From NCBI RefSeq assembly GCF_000498955.2, contig NZ_AYGX02000035.1, positions 1 to 45,199 of the forward strand: 45,199 bases of DNA. Direction: 5' to 3'. Shown here piece by piece: positions 1 through 8,454 of the stretch; position 1 is the first letter of the stretch; each line of letters opens with the position of its first letter. The notes under the pieces were generated by a model. It saw only the letters and a list, made by a program, of their open reading frames with translations. It was not told where the DNA came from and did no database searches. The DNA is from Lactiplantibacillus fabifermentans DSM 21115. GTDB taxonomy: Bacteria; Bacillota; Bacilli; Lactobacillales; Lactobacillaceae. A program made the position numbers and the translations under genes.

Positions 1-51
1 GGTTATGCTGAACAATTTGTCCAAAAATTCGGATTAAATTTGCAATCTACC
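1..51. repeat. Terminal inverted repeat, left copy (probable end of a multicopy element)
   Basis: The first 51 bases are the exact reverse complement of bases 45147-45197, and the sequences diverge immediately inside. Read outward from the unique sequence, each copy begins GGTAGATTGCAAATTTAATC. A draft assembly that breaks at a repeated insertion sequence would give this picture. The GTAGATT start is reminiscent of IS30-family ends, but I am not sure of the family and no transposase is present. Confidence 0.7.
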
Positions 52-370
52 ATATCCAAATATCCAGTCACTTATAAAAGTGACAATTTGGGACTAATAT
101 GCGGCATAATCGCGATAATAAAAACCAACTAAGCTATATCGTACTGCTACTGGGCACATCATACCGTGGCAGTATGACAATTTCAATTGAAAAATCGTCA
201 AAATATTAATCTCCGTTTTTTAAGTCGTAATTTTTGGCAATCTTCTTCACGACAACCCAACCTCTCCTCAATTAATATTACTGACTACTCCTCACACAAT
301 CTCCAACTACGAAACATTATCAACGCTCGCCTTGCCAAATAATTGACCCCTCCCCAATTAATATTACGAC
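52..370. other. Non-coding stretch
   Basis: This AT-rich stretch has no convincing ORF, RNA gene or promoter. The motif CAATTAATATTAC appears twice, near 276 and 354, each just after a pyrimidine-rich CTCC run. I see no function for it. Confidence 0.5.
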
Positions 371-620
371 TGCCATCGAAAATATTCAGCTACAGTTTCA
401 AATACTTAAAATTGTTTTGAAACTGTGATGAAATTAGCAATTGGCTGACCGTAATGGAATCGTCCTGAAAGTGGCGTTAACGGGCGTTTTTTGCCCGTTT
501 ACACCACGGACGTCTTTTGAGACCTGGTTTTAGGGCTCAAAAGCGAGGTTCAAGACGTTTCTCAGGCTTGGACCGGTCCCAGGACGATGGAATTACGGTC
601 GGCCAATTGCGGCAATAACC
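371..620 (+). repeat. R element, copy A (structured intergenic repeat)
   Basis: The left arm is 437-467 and the right arm 580-610. They pair over 19 bases (GCAATTGGCTGACCGTAAT, with one G-U possible), then a symmetric GGA/GGA mismatch, then 9 more bases. Inside are a hairpin with stem AACGGGC/GCCCGTT flanked by GTGG/CCAC, a stem CTTTTGAG/CTCAAAAG, and the self-complementary GGACCGGTCC. A further hairpin lies upstream, ACAGTTTCAA (392-401) with TTGAAACTGT (417-426). The element shares about 250 bases with copy D. It lies beyond the terminator of the rplT operon. Confidence 0.85.
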
Positions 621-635
621 AACGACTAAAAGTAT

Positions 636-670
636 AAAAAAAGCGCCCCTATCCAAGATAGCGGGCGCTT
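636..670 (-). terminator. Rho-independent terminator of infC-rpmI-rplT
   Basis: On the minus strand the stem AAGCGCCCGCTATC pairs with GATAGGGGCGCTT, followed directly by a T run. It lies 36 bases past the rplT stop. Confidence 0.9.
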
Positions 671-705
671 CATACCGTTTCGCAAAGCGAACAGGATTTA
701 TTTAA

Positions 706-1065
706 TTATGCAGCCAAAGCCTTTTTAGCTTCTTCAACTAATGTCTTGAAGGCATCAGCATCGTTAACAGCTAAATCAGCTAACATCTTACGATTCATGT
801 CGATGTTAGCAAGCTTCAAACCGTGCATTAATTTGCTGTAGCTAATGTCGTTCAAACGAGCTGCCGCGTTGATACGGGCAATCCAAAGACGACGGAAGTC
901 ACTCTTACGCTTCTTACGATCGCGGAAGGCGTATTCGTATGACTTCATTACTTGGTCCTTAGCAACCTTAAATTGGATATGCTTAGCACCACGGTAACCT
1001 TTAGCTAATTTTAAAATACGTTTACGACGTTTGCGTGTTACAGTTCCACCTTTTACTCGAGCCAT
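706..1065 (-). CDS. rplT: 50S ribosomal protein L20
   Basis: L20 binds 23S rRNA, is essential for early 50S assembly, and in Firmicutes represses its own operon by binding the infC leader. The 119-residue product has the family length. Its very basic N-terminus ([16 protein letters not shown], about residues 11-26) is the extended tail that enters rRNA, and the globular C-terminal domain contains [10 protein letters not shown]. The start is fixed by AGGAGG eight bases upstream. It is the last gene of infC-rpmI-rplT and is followed by a strong terminator. Nothing is unusual. Confidence 0.98.
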   Translation of the reverse strand: MARVKGGTVTRKRRKRILKLAKGYRGAKHIQFKVAKDQVMKSYEYAFRDRKKRKSDFRRLWIARINAAARLNDISYSKLMHGLKLANIDMNRKMLADLAVNDADAFKTLVEEAKKALAA

Positions 1066-1100
1066 CTTATTTCCTCCTAGATTTAACTAAAACGTGTTAA

Positions 1101-1295
1101 TTATTTTTGTAATAACTTGTGATATGTTTTGACCATTGGCTTTTCGATCACAGCCGTACCACGTAATTGGCGACGTTGTTTCTTAGTCTTACCATGGAAA
1201 CGATGACTAGTGAAAGCGTTGGCGCTCTTAATGTTACCTTTAGCGGTTACTTTAAAACGCTTTGCTGCAGCGCGGTTTGTCTTTTGTTTTGGCAT
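1101..1295 (-). CDS. rpmI: 50S ribosomal protein L35
   Basis: L35 is a small basic protein of the large ribosomal subunit. The product is 64 residues and starts [14 protein letters not shown], the universal beginning of the family. A TTG six bases further upstream would add two residues, but it sits only four bases from the AGGAGG box. The ATG at 1295 gives the conserved start with ten bases of spacing, so I chose it. The gene lies between infC and rplT and is co-transcribed with them. Confidence 0.97.
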   Translation of the reverse strand: MPKQKTNRAAAKRFKVTAKGNIKSANAFTSHRFHGKTKKQRRQLRGTAVIEKPMVKTYHKLLQK

Positions 1296-1316
1296 AATCA
1301 ATAATCCTCCTAGAAA

Positions 1317-1838
1317 TTACTTCTCAGTTTTTGGTGCAAGCACTAAGAACATGCTCCGGCCGTCCATCTTAGGATAGGCTTCAACCGTTGAATATTCTTT
1401 AGTGGCTTCAATCATTCGATTCAAGACTTCGCGACCAATATCCTTGTGGGTAATGGCACGGCCCTTGAAACGAATGGAGACCCGAACTTTGTCACCTTTT
1501 GACAAGAACTTTTCAGCATGTTTCAGCTTCGTGTTAAAGTCATTAGTGTCAATGGCCGGACTCAAGCGAACTTCCTTAATGCTGACCACTTTTTGTTTCT
1601 TACGGGCTTCGCGTTGTTTCTTTTGTTGCTCGAAGCGGTACTTCCCATAATCCATAATTCTGGCTACGGGTGGTTTAGCTTTCGGCGCAACTAATACAAG
1701 GTCTAAGCTTGCATCTTCGGCAATCTTCATTGCATCTTGTCGTGACTTGACACCTAATTGTTCACCATCACTGGCAATCAAACGCACTTCACGAGCGCGG
1801 ATGCCGTCATTAACCATCGAATCCTTAGCTATGGTAAT
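1317..1838 (-). CDS. infC: Translation initiation factor IF-3
   Basis: IF-3 binds the 30S subunit, checks start codon and initiator tRNA pairing and prevents premature 50S joining. The first ATG (1817, giving [13 protein letters not shown]) has only a weak Shine-Dalgarno. A GGAGGT box at 1841-1846 instead points to a non-ATG start: ATT at 1838 ([12 protein letters not shown]) or ATA at 1832. An in-frame stop lies directly upstream. Rare starts such as ATT are a known IF-3 self-control device, because IF-3 discriminates against them. The N-domain, linker helix ([18 protein letters not shown]) and C-domain are all present. The choice between ATT and ATA is not settled by sequence alone. Confidence 0.93.
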   Translation of the reverse strand: MTIAKDSMVNDGIRAREVRLIASDGEQLGVKSRQDAMKIAEDASLDLVLVAPKAKPPVARIMDYGKYRFEQQKKQREARKKQKVVSIKEVRLSPAIDTNDFNTKLKHAEKFLSKGDKVRVSIRFKGRAITHKDIGREVLNRMIEATKEYSTVEAYPKMDGRSMFLVLAPKTEK

Positions 1839-1867
1839 TCACCTCCGTAAAATTTAGAGAAATTCAC

Positions 1868-1987
1868 AAAAAGAGCGGGCGCATAATACGCCCGCTCAAC
1901 CCCGTTAATGGGAATCAATTCATCGTTCATCTGCCCGATAACAATGGTTACCAAGGCGAGAAGCGGGTGCTTCTGCTTTTTTTCTCA
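1868..1987 (-). promoter_or_regulatory. L20 leader (ribosomal protein autoregulatory attenuator) of infC-rpmI-rplT
   Basis: The minus-strand leader begins near the segment GCAGAAGCACCCGCTTCTC (about 1958-1976), typical of the Firmicute L20 leader. It ends in a terminator whose stem is GAGCGGGCG (1889-1897 on this strand) with CGCCCGCTC (1873-1881), followed by five T. In this class, excess L20 favours the terminator and reduces expression of the operon. Position directly before infC and the final hairpin support the call. I did not fold the full leader. Confidence 0.85.
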
Positions 1988-1995
1988 ACTCCAAT

Positions 1996-2024
1996 ACTAT
2001 ATCAGAATTGAAAAATAGTGTCAA
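1996..2024 (-). promoter_or_regulatory. Sigma-A promoter for infC-rpmI-rplT
   Basis: On the minus strand TTGACA (2019-2024) and TATAGT (1996-2001) are separated by 17 bases. It lies between the thrS stop and the L20 leader. Confidence 0.9.
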
Positions 2025-2029
2025 GGGAT

Positions 2030-3994
2030 TTATTTACTTGCGCCACGACTGTAGTTCTTAACTTCTTCAGTAATCGCGTTGATAAACATGTTGACCCCTT
2101 CTGATTCGGTCCGTTCTTCCCCGTATTTACGGACAGAGACGGAACCGTTTGAAACTTCTTGGTCACCGACAACTAACAAGTATGGGATCTTCTTCGTTTG
2201 TGATTCACGAATCTTGTAACCCATCTTTTCGTTGCGGTCATCGATGCTGACCCGGATACCATTTTCAGCTAAACGGCGACGAACCGTTTCAGCGTAGGCC
2301 CCATGAGCACCGTTGTTAACTGGGATAATCGTTACTTGCTTAGGCGCTAACCAAGTTGGGAAAGCCCCCTTGTAGATTTCCGTCAAGTAAGCGGTGAAAC
2401 GTTCCATCGTTGAAACTAACCCACGGTGAATCATCACTGGACGATGTTCTTCACCATCAGAACCAACGTACTTCAAGTCGAAGCGTTCTGGTAATAAGAA
2501 GTCTAATTGGATGGTTGATAACGTTTCTTCGCCGCCAAGGGCCGTCTTCGTTTGCACGTCCAACTTAGGACCGTAGAAAGCAGCTTCCCCTTCAGCTTCG
2601 AAGTATTCCAAGCCCATGTCATCCATAGCGGACTTCAACATCTTTTGGCTGCGTTCCCACATGGCATCGTCATCGAAGTACTTTTCCTTGTTTTGTGGAT
2701 CGCGGTAGCTTAAACGGAACCGGTAATCTGAAATATCGAAGTCTTTGTAAACTTCAACCATCAAGGACAAGATCTTCTTGAATTCTTCTTCGATTTGATC
2801 TAAAGCCACGAAAGTATGACCATCATTCAAGGTCATTTCACGAACCCGTGATAACCCAGTCAAGGCACCAGATTTTTCGTAACGGTGCATCATCCCTAAT
2901 TCGGCAATCCGCAATGGTAATTCACGGTATGAGCGAATATGATGATTGTAAATTTGGATATGTGATGGGCAGTTCATTGGCCGTAATTCCAATTGTTCGC
3001 CATCACCCATGTCCATTGGTGGGAACATATCTTCACGATAATGGTCCCAATGACCAGATTGCTTGTAAACATCCAAGTTAGCTAAAACTGGGGTGTAAAC
3101 GTGTTGGTAACCATTGGCAACTTCTTTGTCGATGATGTAACGTTCGATTTGACGACGAATCGTGGCACCATTTGGCATCCAGTAAGGTAAGCCGTTCCCG
3201 ACTTTAGGATCAACGAAGAACAAATCAAGTTCGTTCCCGATAACCCGGTGGTCGCGTTCACGGGCTTCTTGACGCCGCTTCAAGTCAGCATCTAAGTCCT
3301 TTTGCTTCAAGAAAGCTGTCCCGTAAATCCGTTGCAACATTGGGTTGCTGGATTTACCTTGCCAGTAAGCACCGGCAACGGACAATAACTTGAATACTTT
3401 GACTTTACCAGTGGATGCTAATTGCGCGCCATCCGATAAATCAACAAAGTCGCCTTGCTTGTAAACAACCACTTGGCCATCATTTTCAGCGGCGCGGTCG
3501 TTAACTAAGTCTTGTTGGTAAGGATCATCGCCAACTAACGCTAAGGCATCATCTTTGGATAATACTTCACGCGTAATTGGTAAGTTTTCTTTGATGATAG
3601 CTTGCATCTTCAAGCTGATAGCTTCCAAGTCGTCTTCACTAACTTGTTTGCCATCTTCATCAGGATTGTCGGTATCGAAATAAAACCCGTTTTCGTTACC
3701 AGCACCACTCCCAAAATTAACTTTCGGGAATAATTGTTTAACCGCGTTAGCTAATACTTGCGCAGCAGTTTGACGTAAAACGGCTAACCCTTCGTCACTG
3801 TCAGCAGCAACGATTTCGATTGACCCATCAGTAGTAAGTGGTTGCCGATAATCAACGACGACATCGTTGAACTTCCCAGCAACTGACCGTTTGGCCAATG
3901 AGGGACTGATTGACTTTGCAATATCTTCAGTGGTAACGCCAGCATCGAATTGCTTTTCAGCGCCATCAGGGAACTTAACATTAATACTTGCCAT
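2030..3994 (-). CDS. thrS: Threonyl-tRNA synthetase
   Basis: ThrRS attaches threonine to tRNA-Thr in the cytoplasm. The 654-residue product has a TGS domain (1-63), the second additional (editing) domain (about 64-240), the class II catalytic core and an anticodon-binding domain from about 545. The core zinc ligands are intact: Cys in RPMNCPSH, His in NDGHTF and His in IHRGLV. The editing site is not. The usual HxxxH is QTAAQ and the usual CRGPH is SDGAQ, so all four family residues are replaced. The ATG at 3994 gives the family start [11 protein letters not shown]; a GTG at 4006 overlaps the ribosome site. It is controlled by the T-box upstream. Confidence 0.97.
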   Translation of the reverse strand: MASINVKFPDGAEKQFDAGVTTEDIAKSISPSLAKRSVAGKFNDVVVDYRQPLTTDGSIEIVAADSDEGLAVLRQTAAQVLANAVKQLFPKVNFGSGAGNENGFYFDTDNPDEDGKQVSEDDLEAISLKMQAIIKENLPITREVLSKDDALALVGDDPYQQDLVNDRAAENDGQVVVYKQGDFVDLSDGAQLASTGKVKVFKLLSVAGAYWQGKSSNPMLQRIYGTAFLKQKDLDADLKRRQEARERDHRVIGNELDLFFVDPKVGNGLPYWMPNGATIRRQIERYIIDKEVANGYQHVYTPVLANLDVYKQSGHWDHYREDMFPPMDMGDGEQLELRPMNCPSHIQIYNHHIRSYRELPLRIAELGMMHRYEKSGALTGLSRVREMTLNDGHTFVALDQIEEEFKKILSLMVEVYKDFDISDYRFRLSYRDPQNKEKYFDDDAMWERSQKMLKSAMDDMGLEYFEAEGEAAFYGPKLDVQTKTALGGEETLSTIQLDFLLPERFDLKYVGSDGEEHRPVMIHRGLVSTMERFTAYLTEIYKGAFPTWLAPKQVTIIPVNNGAHGAYAETVRRRLAENGIRVSIDDRNEKMGYKIRESQTKKIPYLLVVGDQEVSNGSVSVRKYGEERTESEGVNMFINAITEEVKNYSRGASK

Positions 3995-4051
3995 AAAATA
4001 CTTCACTCCTTCAAAATTTACCCACTCACCAAAACACCGCGCCGGGACGAC

Positions 4052-4303
4052 AAAAAAGTCCCTAATGCCAGACTAAACTAGCATTAGGGACGTGATTGAC
4101 GTGGTTCCACCCGATTTTTCAGCACGTTAAACGTACTGACTCATTAGCGCTAATAACGGACGCGTTCCGGCTCATTAGAGCATGTTCACAAAAGTGGTAT
4201 CTCTAATAATCCGGTCCGCAACTTCCAGAACTAGGTCGCAGTCTCTGTAATCCATGATAATTAGAGCGTGTCTTTTGCATCTGTTTTCATTAAACCACTT
4301 TTT
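4052..4303 (-). promoter_or_regulatory. T-box riboswitch (threonine) controlling thrS
   Basis: The minus-strand leader carries the T-box sequence GGTGGAACCACG near 4100-4111. The terminator stem GTCCCTAATGC/GCATTAGGGAC with six T lies at 4052-4091. Stem I contains CTCTAAT/ATTAGAG, and an ACC triplet at 4196-4198 sits where the specifier is expected, matching threonine. Uncharged tRNA-Thr should favour the antiterminator and turn thrS on. Confidence 0.93.
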
Positions 4304-4317
4304 AGTTAAAAGTCAAC
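4290..4317 (-). promoter_or_regulatory. Probable thrS promoter
   Basis: TTGACT (4312-4317, minus strand) begins two bases after the dnaI stop. A weak -10, TAATGA, follows at about 18 bases spacing, just ahead of T-box stem I. Read-through from the dnaB-dnaI transcript is also possible. Confidence 0.55.
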
Positions 4318-4318
4318 A

Positions 4319-5254
4319 TTATTCATCAGGATTCAACCGGCGATTGCGGCCGACCATTTCGATTTCGGTGGCTAAGAACCGCACCCGTTGCATGATACGC
4401 GACGCTTTGACCGGTTCTTCATCCCCCTTTTGTGAAATCGTTAAGTAACCATCCTGCAATTCTTGCATCGAAAAGTTCGATGAAAAACACGTGGGTAATT
4501 CTTCTTGCATCCGGTATTCCAAAATAACGCCTAAGACGTCATCACGAATCCAGGTAGACGACGCATCCGCGCCAATATCATCAATCATTAGAATCGGCGA
4601 CCGCTTGATGGCATCGACTTTATCTGCCGACGTATTGTTACTAATCGAGCGTTTCATTTCCACAGCAAAACTTGGAAAATGAATCAAAGTCGTTTGAAAA
4701 CCCTTAGCCGCCAATTCATTGGCCATCGCACCTAACAAGTAAGTCTTCCCGACCCCAAAGGAGCCGTAAAAGTACAGCCCGCGATGGAACCGTTTGGGGG
4801 CTTGCGTATACGCGTCGATAAAGTCTAACGCCGACATTAGCGCGGTCGCCCGGTCTCCATCTTGGTCATACGATGATAAGTTCGCGGTTTGAATACTCTT
4901 AGGCATACTAATCGAACGGACCCTTTGTTTTAGTTCCCGTTCGGCTTGGGCTTCTTGTAATTGCGGCGTCGGTTGATAGGCAATATCAATTAAATGATTA
5001 CTCATAATCAATGTCGGTTGATACCCCGGCGCTTGCGTTGGTTCGTGGCGTGCCACTTTACGTTTCTCTTCGCAAAATTCATAAAGCTTGGCCGCACTAC
5101 GTTGCAGCGCATCTTTCGACAATTCTTGCTGATGAGCAGCTAAAAATTGGCGAACGTCCGGATCTTGATAAACCGCCGCCATCAAATCATCATAACGTTG
5201 ATTTAAGTTACGCTGGTTCATTAACGTTTTTAAAGTATCAGAAATATTCTCCAT
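4319..5254 (-). CDS. dnaI: Primosomal protein DnaI (helicase loader)
   Basis: DnaI is the AAA+ loader that places the replicative helicase on DNA at oriC and at restarted forks, working with DnaB and DnaD. The 311-residue product has an N-terminal helicase-interaction region and a C-terminal ATPase with Walker A GSFGVGKT (about 164-171) and Walker B ILMIDD (221-226). The N-terminal region has a single cysteine (C61), although the B. subtilis protein binds zinc there, so the zinc site appears reduced or absent. The gene begins three bases after the dnaB stop and is translationally coupled to it. Confidence 0.95.
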   Translation of the reverse strand: MENISDTLKTLMNQRNLNQRYDDLMAAVYQDPDVRQFLAAHQQELSKDALQRSAAKLYEFCEEKRKVARHEPTQAPGYQPTLIMSNHLIDIAYQPTPQLQEAQAERELKQRVRSISMPKSIQTANLSSYDQDGDRATALMSALDFIDAYTQAPKRFHRGLYFYGSFGVGKTYLLGAMANELAAKGFQTTLIHFPSFAVEMKRSISNNTSADKVDAIKRSPILMIDDIGADASSTWIRDDVLGVILEYRMQEELPTCFSSNFSMQELQDGYLTISQKGDEEPVKASRIMQRVRFLATEIEMVGRNRRLNPDE

Positions 5255-5256
5255 CC

Positions 5257-6675
5257 TTAGCCCTCCTTATCAGTATTTGAATCTAACTTGGCAACCCGTT
5301 CTGCCAGTTGCTTACGTTGAGCCTCGGTCAACTGATTCGTGCCACTTTTAGCATTCGTCGGTTTGCTTTGTTTTTGGGCCCACTTCGGCATAACTTCTTT
5401 ACGCGTTGGCCGTTGATTACGGCGGTTGTTTTTCCGTGCCGGCTGCTTAGGTTGTTGACGTTGTTTCAAGTACGCCAAAGCCGCTTCCGGTGTGGCAATA
5501 TCGTGTTGCCGCCAATCATTGGCCACGGTTTCTAACAAATTACGGTTAAGCGCTGCTAACTCGCGATTTTGTAACAAGTAATAAATCACCATGTTGATGA
5601 CGGCATTCGGTAAAATCCCGCCATTAACCAGATCATGCACTAAGCGATTTTCACCGCTAGTCACAAAACCATGCTTTTCTTTTTTGAGCGCATCCAAAAA
5701 TTCATATGGCGGCGTTTGCTTGGCTAAATCAATCAATTGTTGTTCGGGCGCTGTCAACTGGCCGGTCGTCTTAGTGGCCGGCGCCGCTGAAGTGGTTGAC
5801 GCAGTTTCAGTCGTTGGTGCCACCGTGGGCATCGCCGCTGGTCGTTCGTAACGTCGCGCAATCAACAGTTTTAACTGGCTCTCATCAAATTGACCGGTCG
5901 TTAAACTAGCGACTTCACTAATCAACTTGGCCATTTCGACTTCATTAATCCCGTAGACCCGACTTTCCGTCATAATCAATTGCCGGGAGCTCGCAACTTG
6001 TTTTAGGTCGACGTAATTTTGTTGCAAGATTTGACCGAGCAATTGCCAGTCAAATCCATCGTCAGTCAAAATTGGCGTCGCATTACCCGTTGGTGCGGCA
6101 CTCGCCACCTCCGCGCGAGCCGTTTGGACTTGCGTTGGGACATGGGTTACCTTTTGGGCATCGACATGGAAGACGTCCAAAATATTGGCCGTAACTTCGG
6201 ATGCCTGTTTTAAATCTAACTGCGTTGGTGCAAACTGTTCAGCCAGTTGCTGAAAACGCAACTCACCCACAGTATCTAACAACAAGACACTTAATAAGTC
6301 ATCGGCAAAAAACTGGTCCGCACTCATCGGTGCTTGCAGCTGATAAATATACAGCTCACCTAATTCGTCGTGCTGATAAAAACTCTTGAGCAGCCCCGTC
6401 GCTTCTAACTTACGCCGCGCAGTTAGCACCGTGGGTAAATCAACATTTAAAATGCCGAGTAATTCAGCATGACTGCGCCGATTACTCAATTCATTTTCAG
6501 GACTTTGTAAACTACGGAGAGCCGCGTACAAACTATATGCAAGCGGCCCAATTAATGGTAAATACAATTCCGCCACAATGGCTTGTTGCGCCGCACTTAA
6601 AGCCAGCGCCCGCGGCACAACTAGCCCAACTTTGGGCGTTAAGTTTGGTTCCGCATTCGGCATCTTGTTCACCAT
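5257..6675 (-). CDS. dnaB: Replication initiation and membrane attachment protein DnaB
   Basis: This is the Gram-positive DnaB, a helicase co-loader, not the E. coli helicase. The 472-residue product has an N-terminal winged-helix/DnaD-like region, a second DnaB/DnaD region (about 320-400, containing PPYEFLDALKKEKHG) and a basic, disordered tail (about 405-470). A central T/A-rich stretch at about 285-305 is a linker. No strong ribosome site precedes the ATG at 6675, which lies six bases after the nrdR stop, so translation is probably coupled. An alternative ATG at 6663 gives MPNAEPNL. Its place in nrdR-dnaB-dnaI is the standard Firmicute order. Confidence 0.94.
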   Translation of the reverse strand: MVNKMPNAEPNLTPKVGLVVPRALALSAAQQAIVAELYLPLIGPLAYSLYAALRSLQSPENELSNRRSHAELLGILNVDLPTVLTARRKLEATGLLKSFYQHDELGELYIYQLQAPMSADQFFADDLLSVLLLDTVGELRFQQLAEQFAPTQLDLKQASEVTANILDVFHVDAQKVTHVPTQVQTARAEVASAAPTGNATPILTDDGFDWQLLGQILQQNYVDLKQVASSRQLIMTESRVYGINEVEMAKLISEVASLTTGQFDESQLKLLIARRYERPAAMPTVAPTTETASTTSAAPATKTTGQLTAPEQQLIDLAKQTPPYEFLDALKKEKHGFVTSGENRLVHDLVNGGILPNAVINMVIYYLLQNRELAALNRNLLETVANDWRQHDIATPEAALAYLKQRQQPKQPARKNNRRNQRPTRKEVMPKWAQKQSKPTNAKSGTNQLTEAQRKQLAERVAKLDSNTDKEG

Positions 6676-6681
6676 TCTTTT

Positions 6682-7206
6682 TTATTCATCTTTTTTCGAC
6701 GACTTGTCAGGCGCTTTGCGCGCTTTCGGGGCGGGCTTAGCCGCCTTGACTTTGTCGCGTTCCATCATATCTTGGAGTTCATTTAAGAAGACATGCATAT
6801 CTTTAAATTGCCGGTAAACACTAGCAAACCGAATATATGAGATTTCATCAATATCCGCTAGTTTTTCCATGACATATTCCCCGATGACTTGGCTCGAAAT
6901 TTCATTTTCACCTAAGGCCCGGACTTTATTTTCGACGTCATCAACGATACCGGTCATGGTTTCCATGCTAACCGGGCGTTTTTCGGCCGAGCGAATAATC
7001 CCGCGTAAAACCTTCTCACGGTTAAATTCTTCGCGGGCGCCGTTTTTCTTAATGACTAACAATGGCGTTGCTTCGACCCGTTCAAAGGTCGTAAATCGGA
7101 AGCCACAGTTTTCACATTCCCGGCGCCGCCGAATAACGCGACCATCATCAGTTGGCCGACTATCAACAACGCGCGAACCATTATGATGGCAGTGTGGACA
7201 TTGCAT
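6682..7206 (-). CDS. nrdR: Transcriptional repressor NrdR
   Basis: NrdR represses ribonucleotide reductase operons when dATP is high, by binding NrdR boxes upstream of nrd genes. The 174-residue product has an N-terminal zinc ribbon (CPHC at 3-6, CENC at 31-34), the ATP-cone domain (about 49-139) and a lysine/alanine-rich C-terminal extension beyond the usual length. The start has an AGGTGAG ribosome site. It heads nrdR-dnaB-dnaI. The 640 bases upstream hold two large palindromic elements rather than a gene. Confidence 0.96.
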   Translation of the reverse strand: MQCPHCHHNGSRVVDSRPTDDGRVIRRRRECENCGFRFTTFERVEATPLLVIKKNGAREEFNREKVLRGIIRSAEKRPVSMETMTGIVDDVENKVRALGENEISSQVIGEYVMEKLADIDEISYIRFASVYRQFKDMHVFLNELQDMMERDKVKAAKPAPKARKAPDKSSKKDE

Positions 7207-7286
7207 AGACTTCTCACCTCATTTTTGACTGTTTTCTTTGCGATTTTTGGTAGTGATCAGGCAGTCGTGGGACTTAATTGCCGCCT

Positions 7287-7435
7287 GCCGGTTGGGCCGC
7301 ACAATGCTGGAACGTGGCGGGCACAACTTTGAGCCGAAAACCCGCGTCTCAAAGCTTGGCCTTTCACTAGGCGAGCCCAAAACACTCACCAAGTGAAATT
7401 TCACCACTGAGCATTGTGCGGCCCGCCCTCTCGGC
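7287..7435. repeat. Large palindromic element P (single copy here)
   Basis: The arms 7294-7308 (GGGCCGCACAATGCT) and 7410-7424 are perfect reverse complements. Inside are the stems CTTTGAG (7327-7333)/CTCAAAG (7348-7354) and TTTCACT (7362-7368)/AGTGAAA (7392-7398). A short GCCG/CGGC pair extends outside the arms. The sequence is unlike the R element, but the plan (long outer stem enclosing hairpins) is similar. A 62-codon ORF across it follows the palindrome and has no ribosome site. Confidence 0.75.
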
Positions 7436-7656
7436 TAGATACGGTTCACTTCATAAGTGACCCATAATAAAAATAACTCCGGTTACCCGAACCATCACTA
7501 ATCATTCGATTACTAATTATTTTAAACCACTAATTGGCAATTCAATACGTTGCTAAACTACACAGCAATTACGACGCATGTACCAATCATTGATACTACT
7601 AGTTTACCATAAGCAATTAGTATGAATACCCATTTATAACATTCGTAGTACGAGCC
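7436..7656. other. Non-coding spacer between the two palindromic elements
   Basis: The spacer is AT-rich with no convincing ORF. The nrdR promoter may lie here, but I cannot identify a well-spaced -35/-10 pair. Confidence 0.4.
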
Positions 7657-7824
7657 CTTTGCCAACCGAAGTCGCGCGGTGTCGATGTCCTTAGCGAGCG
7701 TTTTGTGCTCGGTTAAGACATGGGCCGAGTTAGTAGACTTACGGGTTTTGTAAGGCTACTAACCGCCCTGGGGACCGCTGTTTGGCCCCAGGTCTGCCCC
7801 ACGGCGCGACTTCAGTTGGCAAAG
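7657..7824. repeat. Large cloverleaf-like palindromic element Q (single copy here)
   Basis: The arms 7657-7677 and 7804-7824 pair at 20 of 21 positions; the core is GCCAACCGAAGTCGCGC. They enclose three hairpins in series. The first is ATGTC..CGAGC (7685-7699) with GCTCG..GACAT (7707-7721). The second is GTTAGTAG (7729-7736)/CTACTAAC (7756-7763) with an inner CTTAC/GTAAG. The third is CCTGGGG/CCCCAGG (7767-7792). It has no ORF and no T run. Confidence 0.8.
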
Positions 7825-7849
7825 CGCGGCAAGTACCCGCAAATATTTA

Positions 7850-8443
7850 TTAATTAATAGTTTTCAGCCATTTTAACACGGCGGTTCTTGTTTTATCAAC
7901 GTTTTGTCCATTATCGATGACGACATCGGCGCGCTGGGCCTTCGTGGTTAACGGTAATTGGCTGTCAATCCGCGCTTGCGCCGCGGCTTCATCCAAGTGG
8001 TTGCGGGCCATCAATCGTTGTAATACCACGGCTGGCGGCGCGCTGACCACGATGACTTGGTCGCAAATATGGTCCCAGCCACCTTCAAATAATAGCGGCA
8101 CGTCTAAAATAATGGCGCGCGGAGCTTTTTTTCCGGCAGCCACGATGGCCGTTAGAATTGCCTGTTGAATGGGCATCCGGGTAATCGCATTTAATTCGGC
8201 TAGCTTAGTGGCATCGTTAAAGACTAAGTGTCCAAGCCACGGCCGATTTAAACTGCCATCCGCCAGTAAAACTTGCGGCCCAAAATGCGCGGCAATTGCT
8301 TGGGTCGTTGGCATACCGGGTCCCTCAACTTTCCAAGCGATTTTATCCGCATCGACAATTGGCAGTCCTGCCTGCGCCAATATGTTAGAAACCGTCGATT
8401 TTCCAGTGGCGATGCCACCGGTTAAGCCTATCAGTTGCGTCAT
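7850..8443 (-). CDS. coaE: Dephospho-CoA kinase
   Basis: CoaE phosphorylates the 3' hydroxyl of dephospho-CoA with ATP, the last step of CoA synthesis. The 197-residue product has the family length. Its P-loop GLTGGIATGKST lies at 6-17, followed by IVDADKIAW and the lid region with LPLTTKAQRADVVIDN. The start has an AGGTGAG site and lies eleven bases after the mutM stop. It belongs to polA-mutM-coaE, a conserved Firmicute cluster. Confidence 0.97.
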   Translation of the reverse strand: MTQLIGLTGGIATGKSTVSNILAQAGLPIVDADKIAWKVEGPGMPTTQAIAAHFGPQVLLADGSLNRPWLGHLVFNDATKLAELNAITRMPIQQAILTAIVAAGKKAPRAIILDVPLLFEGGWDHICDQVIVVSAPPAVVLQRLMARNHLDEAAAQARIDSQLPLTTKAQRADVVIDNGQNVDKTRTAVLKWLKTIN

Positions 8444-8454
8444 TTACTACTCAC

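Noticed and set aside
371-620. R element as a CRISPR array or tRNA-like gene
   Set aside because: There are no regularly spaced short repeats, no T-loop or anticodon signature, and copies lie kilobases apart.
7219-7407. 62-codon minus-strand ORF upstream of nrdR
   Set aside because: It lies across palindromic element P, has no ribosome site and reads through both inner stems; it is an artefact of the palindrome.
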